The translations under genes were made by a program, and so were the position numbers. This document shows, piece after piece, positions 1 through 9,512 of a stretch of DNA of 64,000 nucleotides. The notes beneath the pieces are model-generated. The model was given only the letters and a program-made list of their open reading frames with translations, did no database searches and was not told where the DNA came from. How positions within the stretch are numbered: position 1 is the first letter of the stretch; every line of letters starts with the position of its first letter. The stretch comes from Escherichia sp. E1V33 (GTDB taxonomy: Bacteria; Pseudomonadota; Gammaproteobacteria; Enterobacterales; Enterobacteriaceae): the NCBI RefSeq assembly GCF_004211955.1, contig NZ_RHJI01000007.1, positions 30,643-94,642 on the forward strand, written 5' to 3'.

Positions 1-86
1 CAACAATTCCCCCTCCTTCATCCGAAATCACAATCTCCCGAAAATCTTCCTTTCGATACCTGACAGATCGACCTTTGAGGATGCTT

Positions 87-758
87 ATGGGCCGTTTTGA
101 CGAATGGTTTGCTGACGATGCAAACCTGGTAAGTAAGGAGTCAGAACATGACAGCACGCAGAGAGAAACGCCAGCGCCGATTGAAGAGGATGCAGGAGGC
201 GCGCCGGAACATGGCAATACCGGATCGGATTCATTCAGCATTCTGGAAGAGCAATCCACCGCCGAAGCTGATCGCCATGATAATTTCCCTGGTAGCGGCG
301 GTAGTTTTACTCCGGACACTGGAGAACCTGATATAGCCATTCTGCCATCTTCCCTGGCAGGCAGAGAACCAACTCCACAGCTAAAAACACGCTATAACGG
401 GCATAAAGCCTTTAACGACCAGATCCGTGCTGACTGGATGTTAATTATTGAATCCAGCCCAGACGCGTTCCAGGCGCTCTTATACCGACCTGATGTCGGC
501 ACATATGGCGTGGTCAGCGACGAAACTGGAGAAGAGTCATTCACTGAACTGGATAACAACCAGCGCGAACTGACTTACCAGGAACCTGAAATCGTTTATG
601 TGCTGGATAACCCTGATGGGCGTGACTCTTTCCATGCTCTTGACTCAGACGGTGAGCAGGACGGTCTGACTGATGACGTCCTTATTCTGCGAATCGCCGC
701 AAATAACTCTTCTGAGTCTTGTTATAGAAAACATCAACAATCGAAAAAGCAGGCTTAA
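87..758 (+). CDS. Hypothetical acidic protein
   Basis: An open frame of 223 residues read from the ATG at 87, which has GAGG six bases upstream; an ATG at 81 is also possible but has no spacing. The N-terminal 100 residues are rich in Glu, Asp, Ser and Pro and look disordered. Residues from about 105 on look folded, with Trp, Leu and Ile runs. The end is Lys/Gln-rich. I do not recognise the family. Its first quarter is overlapped in another frame by the ORF at 148-336, which has a better ribosome site, so the true start may lie further in. A perfect hairpin covers the stop codon. Confidence 0.5.
   Translation: MGRFDEWFADDANLVSKESEHDSTQRETPAPIEEDAGGAPEHGNTGSDSFSILEEQSTAEADRHDNFPGSGGSFTPDTGEPDIAILPSSLAGREPTPQLKTRYNGHKAFNDQIRADWMLIIESSPDAFQALLYRPDVGTYGVVSDETGEESFTELDNNQRELTYQEPEIVYVLDNPDGRDSFHALDSDGEQDGLTDDVLILRIAANNSSESCYRKHQQSKKQA
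148..336 (+). CDS. Small basic single-pass membrane protein, overlapping another ORF
   Basis: A 62-residue frame with a strong ribosome site (AAGGAG, spaced from the ATG at 148). It is highly basic for its first 25 residues and ends in a hydrophobic helix (about residues 41-57, IAMIISLVAAVVLL), typical of a small inner-membrane protein with a cytoplasmic N-terminus. It lies wholly inside the frame starting at 87. Either both are translated or one is a shadow; the composition and ribosome site argue for this one being real in this stretch. Function unknown. Confidence 0.4.
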   Translation: MTARREKRQRRLKRMQEARRNMAIPDRIHSAFWKSNPPPKLIAMIISLVAAVVLLRTLENLI

Positions 759-772
759 AATAAGCCTGCTTT
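746..772 (+). terminator. Perfect 12-bp hairpin at gene end
   Basis: Arms at 746-757 and 761-772 form a perfect 12-bp stem with a 3-base loop; it overlaps the stop codon of the preceding ORF. The right arm ends in TTT and the left begins with AAA, so it could terminate in either direction. A second hairpin (787-795 with 797-805, one-base loop) follows immediately. Confidence 0.5.
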
Positions 773-923
773 AATTGGCATTCTGTCGGCAGAATCATTC
801 TGCCGGCAATTCCTATTCTTATCCTGTTCTGCAATCCCCTAAATGTTCCTGAATTGTCAGCAGGACTAGTAGCTGATCTTCGTCAGCACCAGCAGCCTTG
901 CGGATAATCAGGGGGTTGCAACC

Positions 924-3900
924 ATGCATTTCACCTCCACACACGCCGGGCAGACAACTGTTTCCGCCACCACCGCGAACGGTGCAGCGAAACAAACCAC
1001 CACGCTGACGTTTGTTGCCGACACCAAAAGCGCCGTGCTGAAAAACATCACACCGGATAAAACCACGCTGCTGGCCGATGGAAAGGACAGCGCTACGCTG
1101 ACTGCTGTCGCAGAAGACGCACAGGGTAATCCGTTAAAGAATGTCCAGATCGACTGGAGTTCAACCAGCAATACCGCGCAGTTATCCGCCTCGACCACCC
1201 AGACGGACGAACAGGGACATGTCACTGTTCAGGTCAGTTCTCCGACGGTGGAAGAGGTTACGCTGACAGCCACGCTGCAGGGGCAGAAGCTGGCTTCTCC
1301 GGTCCTGCACTTTATGGCGGACAGTAAAACCGCCGCGGTAACTTCACTTAACGCCGACAAAAAAACTGCCATCGCCAACCTGAATGATGCCATTCAACTG
1401 ACGGCGCTGGTCACTGATGCCAGTAAGCATCCGGTGATCGGCAGCCAGGTGAAGTGGGTTATTACATCCGGTAAGGGAACGCTCAGTAACGCGCAGAACA
1501 CCACCGATGCCAGTGGCAACAGCCTGGTAACACTAACGTCACAGTCAAGCGGGGATGTGGTGGTTACTGCCAGCACCGCGAGCGGTAGCGCAGTAAGTTC
1601 ACAAAGTCTGCACTTTACTGCCGACAGCACTTCGGCAAAAGTGACTGACGTCACCGTGGATAAAACGCAGGCTATTGCCGACGGCAAGGAGCTTATTACC
1701 TACACCGCAGCAGTAAAAGATGCTAAAGGCAACCCTGTTACAAATCATAAAGTGACCTGGAGCGCCTCTGGTACGGGTGTTACGCTTTCAGCACCGAGCA
1801 CAACAACCAGTGCCTCGGGCGTCGCGTCCGTCACGCTGTCCGCATTGAAAGCCGGAAATGCCGGAGTCACGGCCCAGGCAGAAACAGGTGCCGGGTTTAA
1901 TGCGCCACAGGTAACCTTTATCGGTGACGCCCGCACTGCGCAGCTTACCGACCTGAAACTCAGTAAACAGAACGCACTCGCTAACGGCGCCGATGAAGTT
2001 TTTTTCACGGGGATCGTGACGGATGCGAACAGCAACCCACTGTCGGGCATCAGTATCAACTGGGCAGCAATACCTGCTACAGGTCTCCTGTCAACGGCCT
2101 CCAGCACGTCAGACAGCAACGGCAACGTGACGGTATCTCTGACCTCAAAACAACGTGGGGAGCATCAGATCAGCGGTAACATTGGCCATGCTGCCAGCGG
2201 AGCACTGGTAACATCAGGCACAGTGAAATTCACTGAGGATGCGACGTCTGCTACGCTGCAAAGCCTGACAGCAGATAACACCAGTGTCACTGCCGGTAAA
2301 GGTATTGTTACGTTGACCGCTCAGGTTCTGGACGCATCCGGTCACCCGGTCGCGAATAAACCTGTTGTCTGGCAGTCTGACAATGCCGCAGGTGTTTTCA
2401 GTGAAACAACATCGAACACCGATGCGAAGGGTAACGTGAAGGTGACTTACATCAGCACGCTCGCGAAAGCCACCACCATTACGGCATCCAGCGACAATCA
2501 CAGCCAGAAAACTATTCAGCTAACCATCACGCCTGATATACAGAGTGCAAAACCGGTTAACGTCAGCGCCAGTAAAACCAGCGCAATGGCGAATAACAAG
2601 GATGTGGTTACCCTGACCGCCACTGTGGAAGATGAATACAAGAACCCCGTCAGCCAGAGTGAGGTGACCTGGCAGGTTCAGCCAGCAACAGGTAAATATC
2701 ATCTTACCGGCAGTCCGCAAAAAACCGACGCCCAGGGTCAGGTTACAGCAACGCTCACCTCAGAGGATGTACTCGCCTGTCAGGCTGTGGCGACCATCAA
2801 TGGTGTAAGTCAGTCATCTGAAACCATCAGCTTTGGTGCCGATGCGGCTACTGCCGCAGTCTCTGCGCTCACCCCGTCCACAACAACGGATGTGGCAGCA
2901 GGTGATAACATAACGCTGAAAGCCACAGTGACGGACGAAGCCGGACATCCTGTTATTAACCAACGGGTTAACTGGAGCTCCGATAATACCAACGGGATTT
3001 TCCAGCCTGGTAATGTCACCGACACCAACAGTCAGGGTATCGCGGAAGTTGCTTATTCCACCACCAAAGGAGGTGCGTCGCAAATTACTGCGGGTATTAA
3101 TCAGTCCAGCCAGACTGTAACGGTGAATGTGACTGGCAATATTGCTACAGCGGCCCTGTCTGACAGCAAAGTGGACAAAACCCAGGCCGTAGCCGATGAC
3201 AAGGAACTCGTAACCTGGTCGGTTACTGTCAAAGATGCCCACGATAATCCGGTTAAGGGCGTGCAGATCGACTGGACCAGTAACGCCCCGAATCTGACGT
3301 TAGACGGCACCAACAGTCTGACGGATAACCAGGGCGTTGCCACCGTCAGCGGACACACGAAAATCGCAGCCGTAACAATTGTCACCGCCACCATACCGGT
3401 GAATGGCACACAGCTTGCGGCACCTGGAGTCACCTTTATTGGAGATATTAAAACCGCAAAAATGGATACAATATATAGTAATAAGTCTATTGTTGCCCCT
3501 GATGGTAAGGATAACGCAACCTATGAAGCGATAGTGACGGACATCAACAATAACAGGGTCCCTGATGCTACCGTTAGCTGGCAGACAACACCTGGTTTCT
3601 TCCTTTCTGCGGAAACGTCAAAAACCGATGCCAACGGAATTACAAGTGTCACTATTCGAAGTACTAAAGTAGGAATGGCGACGACAACGGCAAGCACGAA
3701 TGGTTCAACGATAACAGATCCAGACATGGCGTTTATGACAGAGATATCTGAACACTGGGTCATCAATACTGACACAGCCCAAACTATGTCTGCGCATCTG
3801 AGCGCCCCTAACCTTTACACAGCATTTATCGTTGCTCCCCCCACGATGGGCCCAACAACACTATCATCAGGAAACAATCCCGATAATGAAGTGATTCAGA

Positions 3901-4154
3901 CACCGATCATCGATGAACACGGCAAGGAGTATACGCTCAAGTTAAGGGCAAGAAAGCTTACAGCTTGTGGTCTTTATTCCTTCAACACTGTGATTGGTTG
4001 TGGGCTTTCTCTTGCGAGAAGTTTATTTGACTGGTCGCGCAGCGATAACCCCGACCTTCCTGCTGGACATTACACCGGTTTGATCCATTACATTCTCACC
4101 GACGGAACATGGAAATTTGAATACAATATGACGGTGGATTTAACCATTAACTAA
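924..4154 (+). CDS. Big_1 (bacterial Ig-like) repeat protein, 5'-truncated
   Basis: A frame of 1076 codons from the ATG at 924. After a partial first domain it holds nine consecutive Ig-like repeats of about 95-100 residues. Each starts with an A/T/I-[D]-x-x-TA motif, has a G/A-N-P-V hinge and a W in the core, as in the invasin/intimin Big_1 family. A unique C-terminal domain of about 135 residues with two cysteines follows. There is no signal peptide. In-frame homology to a Big_1 repeat (DNQGVAT) continues upstream to about 873 and then meets a stop at 870, so the ORF is the 3' part of a longer gene that has lost its start. Large secreted Ig-like proteins of this kind are known from IncHI1 plasmids such as R27 (RSP). 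A relationship is inferred, not tested. A strong terminator follows at 4236. Confidence 0.7.
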   Translation: MHFTSTHAGQTTVSATTANGAAKQTTTLTFVADTKSAVLKNITPDKTTLLADGKDSATLTAVAEDAQGNPLKNVQIDWSSTSNTAQLSASTTQTDEQGHVTVQVSSPTVEEVTLTATLQGQKLASPVLHFMADSKTAAVTSLNADKKTAIANLNDAIQLTALVTDASKHPVIGSQVKWVITSGKGTLSNAQNTTDASGNSLVTLTSQSSGDVVVTASTASGSAVSSQSLHFTADSTSAKVTDVTVDKTQAIADGKELITYTAAVKDAKGNPVTNHKVTWSASGTGVTLSAPSTTTSASGVASVTLSALKAGNAGVTAQAETGAGFNAPQVTFIGDARTAQLTDLKLSKQNALANGADEVFFTGIVTDANSNPLSGISINWAAIPATGLLSTASSTSDSNGNVTVSLTSKQRGEHQISGNIGHAASGALVTSGTVKFTEDATSATLQSLTADNTSVTAGKGIVTLTAQVLDASGHPVANKPVVWQSDNAAGVFSETTSNTDAKGNVKVTYISTLAKATTITASSDNHSQKTIQLTITPDIQSAKPVNVSASKTSAMANNKDVVTLTATVEDEYKNPVSQSEVTWQVQPATGKYHLTGSPQKTDAQGQVTATLTSEDVLACQAVATINGVSQSSETISFGADAATAAVSALTPSTTTDVAAGDNITLKATVTDEAGHPVINQRVNWSSDNTNGIFQPGNVTDTNSQGIAEVAYSTTKGGASQITAGINQSSQTVTVNVTGNIATAALSDSKVDKTQAVADDKELVTWSVTVKDAHDNPVKGVQIDWTSNAPNLTLDGTNSLTDNQGVATVSGHTKIAAVTIVTATIPVNGTQLAAPGVTFIGDIKTAKMDTIYSNKSIVAPDGKDNATYEAIVTDINNNRVPDATVSWQTTPGFFLSAETSKTDANGITSVTIRSTKVGMATTTASTNGSTITDPDMAFMTEISEHWVINTDTAQTMSAHLSAPNLYTAFIVAPPTMGPTTLSSGNNPDNEVIQTPIIDEHGKEYTLKLRARKLTACGLYSFNTVIGCGLSLARSLFDWSRSDNPDLPAGHYTGLIHYILTDGTWKFEYNMTVDLTIN

Positions 4155-4220
4155 ACAGAAATCACTCCAGCATCCGATAAGGGTGCCTGGCTAACGCAGT
4201 GAGATTACCTACTGCATCAG

Positions 4221-4511
4221 TCTGAATAACCACCAATGTCCTGTGCAATAAATATTGCGCAGGACATTTTTTATCAAAAATATCCTGAGATTACCGATTT
4301 TTTGGACTATTGACCTGACGCGTATTGACTGAAAATAGTGCCATCAGAGTTCCATCAGGTTGAACGCAACACAACAACGATATCATCCAGACAGGCGCTT
4401 TATTTACGTCATCAGCTCTACGTAACCGGCCTTCTGCCCCGCTCCGATCTGGCGAATAACGCCCAGAGATTCTTACTACTCAGTGGATAGGTGAGACTCA
4501 ACCCGCTATTT
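4221..4511. repeat. 292-bp imperfect direct repeat, copy A
   Basis: Directly repeated at 6676-6967 with scattered mismatches. Shared blocks include CTGACGCGTATTGACTGAAA, the CCAGACAGGCGCTTTAT block, and CGATCTGGCGAATAACGCCC. Each copy starts with an intrinsic-terminator-like hairpin. No conserved reading frame is apparent. The two copies bracket the orphan ORF at 4971 and the resolvase/IS scar. Confidence 0.8.
4236..4272 (+). terminator. Intrinsic terminator after the Big_1 gene
   Basis: Arms 4236-4250 and 4253-4267 pair over 15 bp with one mismatch-type pair around a 2-base loop, followed by a run of T. It lies 80 bp after the stop of the Ig-like gene and inside direct-repeat copy A. Confidence 0.75.
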
Positions 4512-4970
4512 GTGTGAATATCACCTTTAATCAGGTAGTCAAATTTACTGTGCCACTACAATCACTGATATCACAGATTTATAATAAAAATATTTTCTAT
4601 ATACATCTAATCATTTTAAAATAACTCAAACTATATCAATATATAACTTGTAAATAACAACAACTCTTTTTTAATTCTATTAATATTTATAGTGTCACTT
4701 GGCCATGAAATAAAATGTTGCATCATTAGAAATGAAGATTTATTTATGAATAAAAATACAGTTGCTTTTTGGTCATCAGTAATGATGAAATATTGATGGC
4801 AGCAACGTGATATATAGTTGTAATCCTATTCCGTAAAATAAAACAACAATTGTGCTTCATGTTCAGATCTAATGAATTAACACTTTAATCCATTACAAGT
4901 ACAAAACAGGCAGTTCATCGGCAACCTAATACTTTTTTGGGTTACAACTTCTACTTGAAAATAGGTTATT
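4512..4970. other. AT-rich gap between repeat copy A and the orphan ORF
   Basis: Very AT-rich non-coding stretch with no convincing gene. A 14-codon frame starting at the ATG at 4746 is too short to call. It probably contains the promoter of the ORF at 4971; no single promoter could be fixed with confidence. Confidence 0.4.
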
Positions 4971-6113
4971 ATGAAAAATACAGACGCTACGTTTAACTGG
5001 GATCCTGAAAGTAATCAGTCTTTTGACTATCCCAGAGAAGTCACGTTGAGGGGACCTGCAGAAGCATTTAATAAAATGCAAGGATGCGGGCTTGAAGTTT
5101 ACGGTATGGCTACTGGTCCTGTTCACGTTGGTCCTGTTCAAGCTGGTCCTCTTATTCTTCTCCCGGATAGTACAGGAGCCGACGTTATTAATTGGTCTGT
5201 ACCAGCTACGAAGGATAAAAATTCCACTTTTCTGTTTTTGGAAAAAGCTGATTTCCGTATTGCAGGTGACAAAAACTTAAAAACCATAACATTAACTGAT
5301 TCCTCGAGACATCGTCCTTATTTCGCAATTGATTTCAAATTGTTCGATGATAGCCGTGTTACACTGGAAAATCTACGCGCTGTTTTCCTCGGAATGTCAA
5401 GGTTAGATACAATTAAAAGCCCATACCTTACTGGTATTCAGAATTCAAGATTCATCATTTCAGCAGAGTATATTGAGTTGTTTTATAACGCTATAATATC
5501 AGGATACAGCACACTTGATGTGCAAGCCAATGAAATTTCAACAAATAACATCGCGGGCAGTATACTTAGCGGATTGAGGTTTAATAATAATTCTTCACTC
5601 TTACTAAATGTTAGATTAGAGCAACATACTGACTCAAATTTAAACCTTTCGAGTAGTTTATCTTTTTATGATTCATCTTATGGAAATATTTTCGCAAGGA
5701 CTATATGTAATGATGTCCCTGATAACAACGAAGGAGATTATGTTGCGATAGATGCTTTTGATAATTCGACAGTGGATATTCATACAACTCAGTTTTCACA
5801 GGGGAATGGGATGGGTAAGATTATTCAGTTGTCAGGTAGTGCAAAGGTAACTATTAATCCATTGAACAATACTATCCCAATTGCTCCTGTGCAAGAGTTA
5901 CAGAAACCAACAGGAAAATGCTGGGCAGGAATGATTAACTTTAAATCCGGTTCAAAAGCGACTCTAACATTAGCTGCGGCAACTCTTCAAAACCTGCCAG
6001 ATGTAATGGCGTTAAATGACTTAAAAATCGTGTACGTAGATGAGATGCCAGTTGATATTTTAAGTAGTTTCAATATTTCATTTAAAGATGGGATTGTCTT
6101 AAAATTGAAATGA
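4971..6113 (+). CDS. Orphan 380-residue protein, probably beta-rich
   Basis: A clean frame from ATG at 4971 with a weak AGG ribosome site. I do not recognise it. No signal peptide, no membrane segment, few cysteines. The sequence is full of short hydrophobic stretches alternating with Asn, Ser, Thr and Asp turns. Examples are repeated patterns such as NNSSLLLNVRLEQ, SSLSFYDSSYG and FDNSTVDIHTT at regular spacing, which suggests a parallel beta-helix fold. Base composition is clearly AT-richer than the Ig-like gene upstream and parA downstream, and the gene sits between direct-repeat copies, so it looks horizontally acquired cargo. Function unknown. Confidence 0.6.
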   Translation: MKNTDATFNWDPESNQSFDYPREVTLRGPAEAFNKMQGCGLEVYGMATGPVHVGPVQAGPLILLPDSTGADVINWSVPATKDKNSTFLFLEKADFRIAGDKNLKTITLTDSSRHRPYFAIDFKLFDDSRVTLENLRAVFLGMSRLDTIKSPYLTGIQNSRFIISAEYIELFYNAIISGYSTLDVQANEISTNNIAGSILSGLRFNNNSSLLLNVRLEQHTDSNLNLSSSLSFYDSSYGNIFARTICNDVPDNNEGDYVAIDAFDNSTVDIHTTQFSQGNGMGKIIQLSGSAKVTINPLNNTIPIAPVQELQKPTGKCWAGMINFKSGSKATLTLAAATLQNLPDVMALNDLKIVYVDEMPVDILSSFNISFKDGIVLKLK

Positions 6114-6162
6114 TTTTCTATATCACCTTGAATTTCTGTTTGTAAATTATGGCGTTGTGGTT

Positions 6163-6501
6163 TTATTTTCTGAATGCGACAGTTTTATTAAATGACACTG
6201 TCGCATCTTTCATTCTGGCTTCCTGTCGGTCTTCATTTGTACGCTCCAGGACCCTCCGGCGTACAGCCAGCGCCACTGCCGACAGGATGGTCATCACCAC
6301 TTGTCCCATATCACCATCGGTGCTGCTCCCATCGTCAATAAACCTGACGGTAACGCCCTGAGCGTCAAATTTCTTCTTCCAGTTGTAAAAGGTGGCCTCA
6401 GAAATACCCATCTTTCTGCAGACTTCCCCTACGCGGGTGCCGGTTTCGGCCTGTTTCAGCGCAAACGCAATCTGTTCTTCGGTATAACGGGTCTTTTTCA
6501 T
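6163..6501 (-). pseudogene. Chimeric IS3-family orfA / Tn3-type resolvase remnant
   Basis: The 112-codon frame is a fusion. Residues 1-44 are the N-terminal helix-turn-helix part of an IS3-family (IS407-like) OrfA ([19 protein letters not shown]..., with [10 protein letters not shown]). From residue 45 (FDAQGV) it is the central part of a Tn3-family serine resolvase ([25 protein letters not shown]). The resolvase homology stops after EARMK, before its DNA-binding tail. The other half of the resolvase lies at 6578-6657. It is a scar of an insertion with local deletion, not a working enzyme. A perfect 9-bp inverted repeat (TGCGACAGT/ACTGTCGCA) lies at about 6176-6206 at its 3' end. Confidence 0.75.
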
Positions 6502-6546
6502 GGTAATAAGCCTCTCTGTTAGCAGGAAGAAAGACCGGAGACTTCA

Positions 6547-6967
<421 letters not shown>

Positions 6968-7056
6968 TTACCTTATTGCATCTGAAATGTTTACTTTGCC
7001 ACTTGTATGTAGCATTCTTGACGAAATTCATCATTTCAGCATAAAGGCAGAAAATC

Positions 7057-8262
7057 ATGGATACGCCTGTCCATCTGTTAAAAGTTGCGCAACGTTCAGA
7101 GAAAATGCTGTTTTCTCTTACCGAACAAATTCAGTCACAGAAAGAAGAGTTGCAGGAAAACAAGTTTTATCAGGTCTATGCCAAGGCGGCGCTTGCCCGG
7201 CTGCCCCGTCTCACGCGCGCCAGCGTGGACTACGCCGTCAACGAGATGGAAGAAAGCGGCTATGTGTTTGATAAGCGCCCCGCTGGTAGCTCCACCAAGT
7301 ACGCCATGTCGATTCAGAATATTATCGACATTTACCATCACCGTGGCGTTCCTAAATATCGCGACCGCTATCCATCGGCATTCGCCGTTTTCATCGGCAA
7401 CCTGAAAGGTGGCGTGTCTAAAACGGTCTCTACCGTTTCTCTGGCCCATGCGCTACGCACCCACCCTCACCTGCTTTATGAAGACTTACGCATCCTGGTG
7501 GTTGATCTCGATCCGCAGTCTTCGGCAACCATGTTCCTCAACCACACCCGGGCCATTGGCATGGTGGAGGCCACCTCCGCACAGGCCATGCTGCAAAATG
7601 TGTCGCGCGAGGAGTTACTCTCAGAATTTATCGTGCCTTCCATTGTGCCGGGCGTAGATGTACTGCCAGCCTCAATTGAAGATGCGTTTATCGCCTCACG
7701 CTGGGATGAGTTATGCGCCGAACACCTGCCGGGGCAAAATGTTCACGCTGTGCTGAAAGAGAATGTGATTGATAAACTGCGCAAGGATTACGATTTCATC
7801 TTTATCGACAGCGGCCCACACCTTGACGCGTTTCTCAAAAATGCCATCGCCTCAGCCGATCTGCTGTTAACGCCGGTTCCGCCTGCACAGGTCGATTTCC
7901 ACTCGACGCTGAAATATTTAACCAGACTCCCTGAACTGGTTGAAATTATTAATGAATCCGGCATGAAGTGTAATCTACGGGGCAATATCGGCTTCATGTC
8001 AAAACTGTCAAATAAATCCGACCATAAGCTTTGCCATAGCCTGGCAAAAGAGATTTTTGGCGGCGATATGCTCGATGTCGCGTTACCGCGACTGGATGGC
8101 TTTGAGCGTTGCGGCGAGTCCTTCGACACCGTTGTCTCGGCAAACCCAGCCACCTATATCGGCAGCAGCGAAGCGTTGAAAAATGCCCGCCACGCCGCTG
8201 AAGATTTCGCCCGGGCAGTATTCGACCGCATTGAATTTATCAGAACCAACGGAGTTGTATGA
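7057..8262 (+). CDS. parA: Plasmid partition ATPase ParA (P1 type)
   Basis: A 401-residue protein closely resembling phage/plasmid P1 ParA along its whole length. The N-terminal ~105 residues form the operator-binding region (AKAALARLPRLTRASVDYAV). A deviant Walker A motif KGGVSKT is at residues 117-123, followed by the Walker A'/B region VVDLDPQSSATMFL and IDSGPHLDAFL. In P1-type systems this ATPase moves plasmid copies over the nucleoid and, as ADP form, represses its own promoter. Start at 7057 has AAGG upstream. Its stop overlaps the start of parB, so the two are translationally coupled. Confidence 0.93.
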   Translation: MDTPVHLLKVAQRSEKMLFSLTEQIQSQKEELQENKFYQVYAKAALARLPRLTRASVDYAVNEMEESGYVFDKRPAGSSTKYAMSIQNIIDIYHHRGVPKYRDRYPSAFAVFIGNLKGGVSKTVSTVSLAHALRTHPHLLYEDLRILVVDLDPQSSATMFLNHTRAIGMVEATSAQAMLQNVSREELLSEFIVPSIVPGVDVLPASIEDAFIASRWDELCAEHLPGQNVHAVLKENVIDKLRKDYDFIFIDSGPHLDAFLKNAIASADLLLTPVPPAQVDFHSTLKYLTRLPELVEIINESGMKCNLRGNIGFMSKLSNKSDHKLCHSLAKEIFGGDMLDVALPRLDGFERCGESFDTVVSANPATYIGSSEALKNARHAAEDFARAVFDRIEFIRTNGVV

Positions 8263-9230
8263 TGAGCGCCAAGAGAGTCACCATAGGCCGTACCTTCAAA
8301 ACCCCTGCGCTGCACGAGGATGATGGCGGACCGTCTCAGGAGCAAATCTTTACTCTCTCCACTGGGCGTCATGTTACTTTTTCGTTGCGCACAATCCCGG
8401 CCAATGAGGTCGAAAAAGGAACCTATGTCATTCAGGAGATAAACGGTCGCGATCAGACCTCGCTGACCAGCGAGTCCCTGAAAGACATTACCCGCACGCT
8501 CCGCCTGCAACAGTTTTTCCCTTGCATCGGTATTGAGCGGGAAGATGGTGTGGAAATTATTGATGGTTCCCGCAGACGCGCGGCGGCAATTTTGTGCCAT
8601 ACCCCGCTGAAAGTACTGGTCACCACTTCAACGGTGTCTGCCGATGAGGCTCGTAAACTGGCGGCAGATATTCAGACGGCGAAAGAACATAACCTGCGTG
8701 AAGTTGGGTTACGCCTGATGGCGCTTAAGGCATCAGGGCTGAATCAGAAACAGATAGCCGCACAGGAAAAACTGTCACCGGCCAAAGTCTCCCGCGCCAT
8801 GCAGGCGGCCTCCGTTCCGCAGGAGCTGGTTTCACTGTTCCCAGTGCAGTCGGAGCTTCATTTTTCCGATTACAAATTACTGGCTGCGGTAGACGAAAGT
8901 CTCGCCGAGAAAAATGTCGAACTGAGCACGCTGATCGAACAAATTTCAGAAGATATTGATCTTATTCTGAGCGAAGGTGGCCTTGCGGAAGATGAGATTA
9001 AAAATAAGCTGCTGAAGCTTATTCAGAAAAAATCGTCTTTGCTGATCTCGCTGCCTAAAAAAGAGAAAGCGAAGGTCGTTTCGCTGTGGGCTTTTGATGA
9101 CAAAGACCGATACGCGCGTAAACGCGTTAATGGCCGAACAATCTCTTTTGAATTTAATCGTCTGACAAAAGAAGTTATGGACGAGTTGGAGCAGTCAATT
9201 AATGACGTACTCGCCAGACATCTTGAGTAG
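8259..9230 (+). CDS. parB: Plasmid partition protein ParB (P1 type)
   Basis: A 323-residue centromere-binding protein matching P1 ParB in order and length (P1 about 333). It has an N-terminal ParA-interaction segment (RVTIGRTFKTP), the ParB/Srx-like region with GRDQTSLT and IDGSRRRAAAIL, a helix-turn-helix (SGLNQKQIAAQEKLSPAKVSRA, about residues 165-186 in outline) and a C-terminal dimer domain (DKDRYARKRVNGRTISFEFNRL). It starts with ATGATG overlapping the parA stop; the second ATG at 8262 is equally possible. The centromere parS was not identified with certainty; see the downstream region. Confidence 0.93.
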   Translation: MMSAKRVTIGRTFKTPALHEDDGGPSQEQIFTLSTGRHVTFSLRTIPANEVEKGTYVIQEINGRDQTSLTSESLKDITRTLRLQQFFPCIGIEREDGVEIIDGSRRRAAAILCHTPLKVLVTTSTVSADEARKLAADIQTAKEHNLREVGLRLMALKASGLNQKQIAAQEKLSPAKVSRAMQAASVPQELVSLFPVQSELHFSDYKLLAAVDESLAEKNVELSTLIEQISEDIDLILSEGGLAEDEIKNKLLKLIQKKSSLLISLPKKEKAKVVSLWAFDDKDRYARKRVNGRTISFEFNRLTKEVMDELEQSINDVLARHLE

Positions 9231-9293
9231 GTGTTTTCGCGCGGACATCATGAATGTGCGCGGTAATGGCTATTTAGCCCGACGTAGTTTCTT

Positions 9294-9327
<34 letters not shown>

Positions 9328-9341
9328 AGATTTATGTAAAT

Positions 9342-9353
9342 GTAAGCGCTTAC
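9342..9353. promoter_or_regulatory. Perfect 12-bp palindrome GTAAGCGCTTAC
   Basis: A fully symmetric site 110 bp after parB and 160 bp before the small membrane ORF (which is on the other strand). Form and length fit a LacI-family operator or a dimeric partition-protein site. The binding protein is not known. Confidence 0.35.
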
Positions 9354-9512
9354 TTCATGTAATAACCTGATATTGCTGACAATTTCAACAAAAAATATCC
9401 CGTTAACATCAGATAATTCAACGAGCTGACGTGCAGGAAAATGAATTACCCTTCACATCAGCTATATCAGCAGTCAAATACCTGATGGTGAAACGAAATA
9501 CTCAGGCATTAC

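Noticed and set aside
2814..3242. 142-codon minus-strand ORF inside the Ig-like gene, and similar antisense frames at 908, 1394, 1745 and 3101
   Set aside because: They lie opposite the Big_1 repeats, where biased codon use opens long antisense frames; no ribosome sites or protein-like features.
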